Assembly: GCA_903813345.2 (NCBI GenBank)
Contig: CAIIXF020000009.1
Location: 15,649,759-15,713,758, forward strand
Direction: 5' to 3'
Length of the DNA stretch: 64,000 nt
From: Owenia fusiformis
Taxonomy: Eukaryota; Annelida; Polychaeta; Sabellida; Oweniidae
The notes under the pieces were generated by a model, which saw only the letters and a list, made by a program, of their open reading frames with translations, had not been told where the DNA came from and searched no databases. Within the stretch, counting starts at the first letter, position 1, and every line of letters starts with the position of its first letter. The position numbers were made by a program, and so were the translations under genes. This document shows, piece after piece, positions 63,748 through 64,000 of the stretch.

Positions 63748-64000
63748 CATTCCTCTCCAAAAGTTTGGAAACCTTTCCTCATTGAGAGTTACATGTTATA
63801 TATGGTGCTCGGATTTTAATTTACAACCAGGAAAAATTTTCCCCCGCTTACAAAATGTCATACTTTGATGACACATGAGATTAATTTTCAAAAATAGGTG
63901 TCCCCATGCTATCCCAAGACAAATTGTTGGGTTTGCAGGAAATAAGATTACATATCAATGCATACAATCTATCCAAGCCATTTAACAGTACAATGAGGAA
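63748..64000 (+). mobile_element. Start of a Tc1/mariner-like MITE, cut by window end
   Basis: TA followed by CATTCCTCTCCAAAAGTTTG, similar to the 45939 element end. The partner end is outside the window. Confidence 0.45.

Overview
The window looks like nuclear DNA from an invertebrate animal, most likely a bivalve or other mollusc. It is AT-rich and its genes are cut into small exons with GT/AG introns. The introns are packed with interspersed elements that have tandem 130-160 bp cores followed by ACGG/ACAG microsatellites, the layout described for bivalve 'pearl'-type elements. The organism call is an inference; the species cannot be told from here.

Only two host genes are supported, and they converge tail to tail. 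(1) On the + strand, nine exons between 2 and 9703 join without a frame break into a 294-residue secreted protein with three saposin-B-like six-cysteine modules. (2) On the - strand, fifteen coding exons between 37797 and 11779 join into a 795-residue DDX21/DDX50-type nucleolar RNA helicase. It has a lysine-rich acidic N-terminus, all DEAD-box motifs including DEVD, a GUCT domain and an FGGN/RGG-like tail. One coding exon is only 20 nt and carries most of the Walker A motif.

Nearly everything else is transposon-derived. The introns of the helicase gene hold long inverted repeats (foldbacks), MITE-like elements and pearl-like repeats, several nested in one another. From 38.3 to 44.2 kb lies a DIRS-type tyrosine-recombinase retrotransposon (gag-like ORF, RT, RNase H, recombinase) with 38-bp perfect inverted terminal repeats, broken by two stops and two frameshifts. 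From 45 to 64 kb there is no host gene. This part holds a TA-flanked foldback, a 1.24 kb element with GCGCGCC-type ends, a foldback abutting a pearl-like element, and a 4.9 kb element made of GCATG motifs into which a 5'-truncated LINE inserted with a 9-bp target duplication. It also holds a foldback whose centre is a dead LINE and whose right arm was later split by another repeat, which was itself hit by further MITEs.

The most unusual observations are: a minisatellite in helicase intron 4 made of seven copies of the preceding exon's own 3' end and splice donor; the density of long inverted repeats (about a dozen in 64 kb) inside and upstream of a gene for an RNA-helix-binding helicase; and the palindrome abutting the DIRS element that carries a mirrored copy of its right end.
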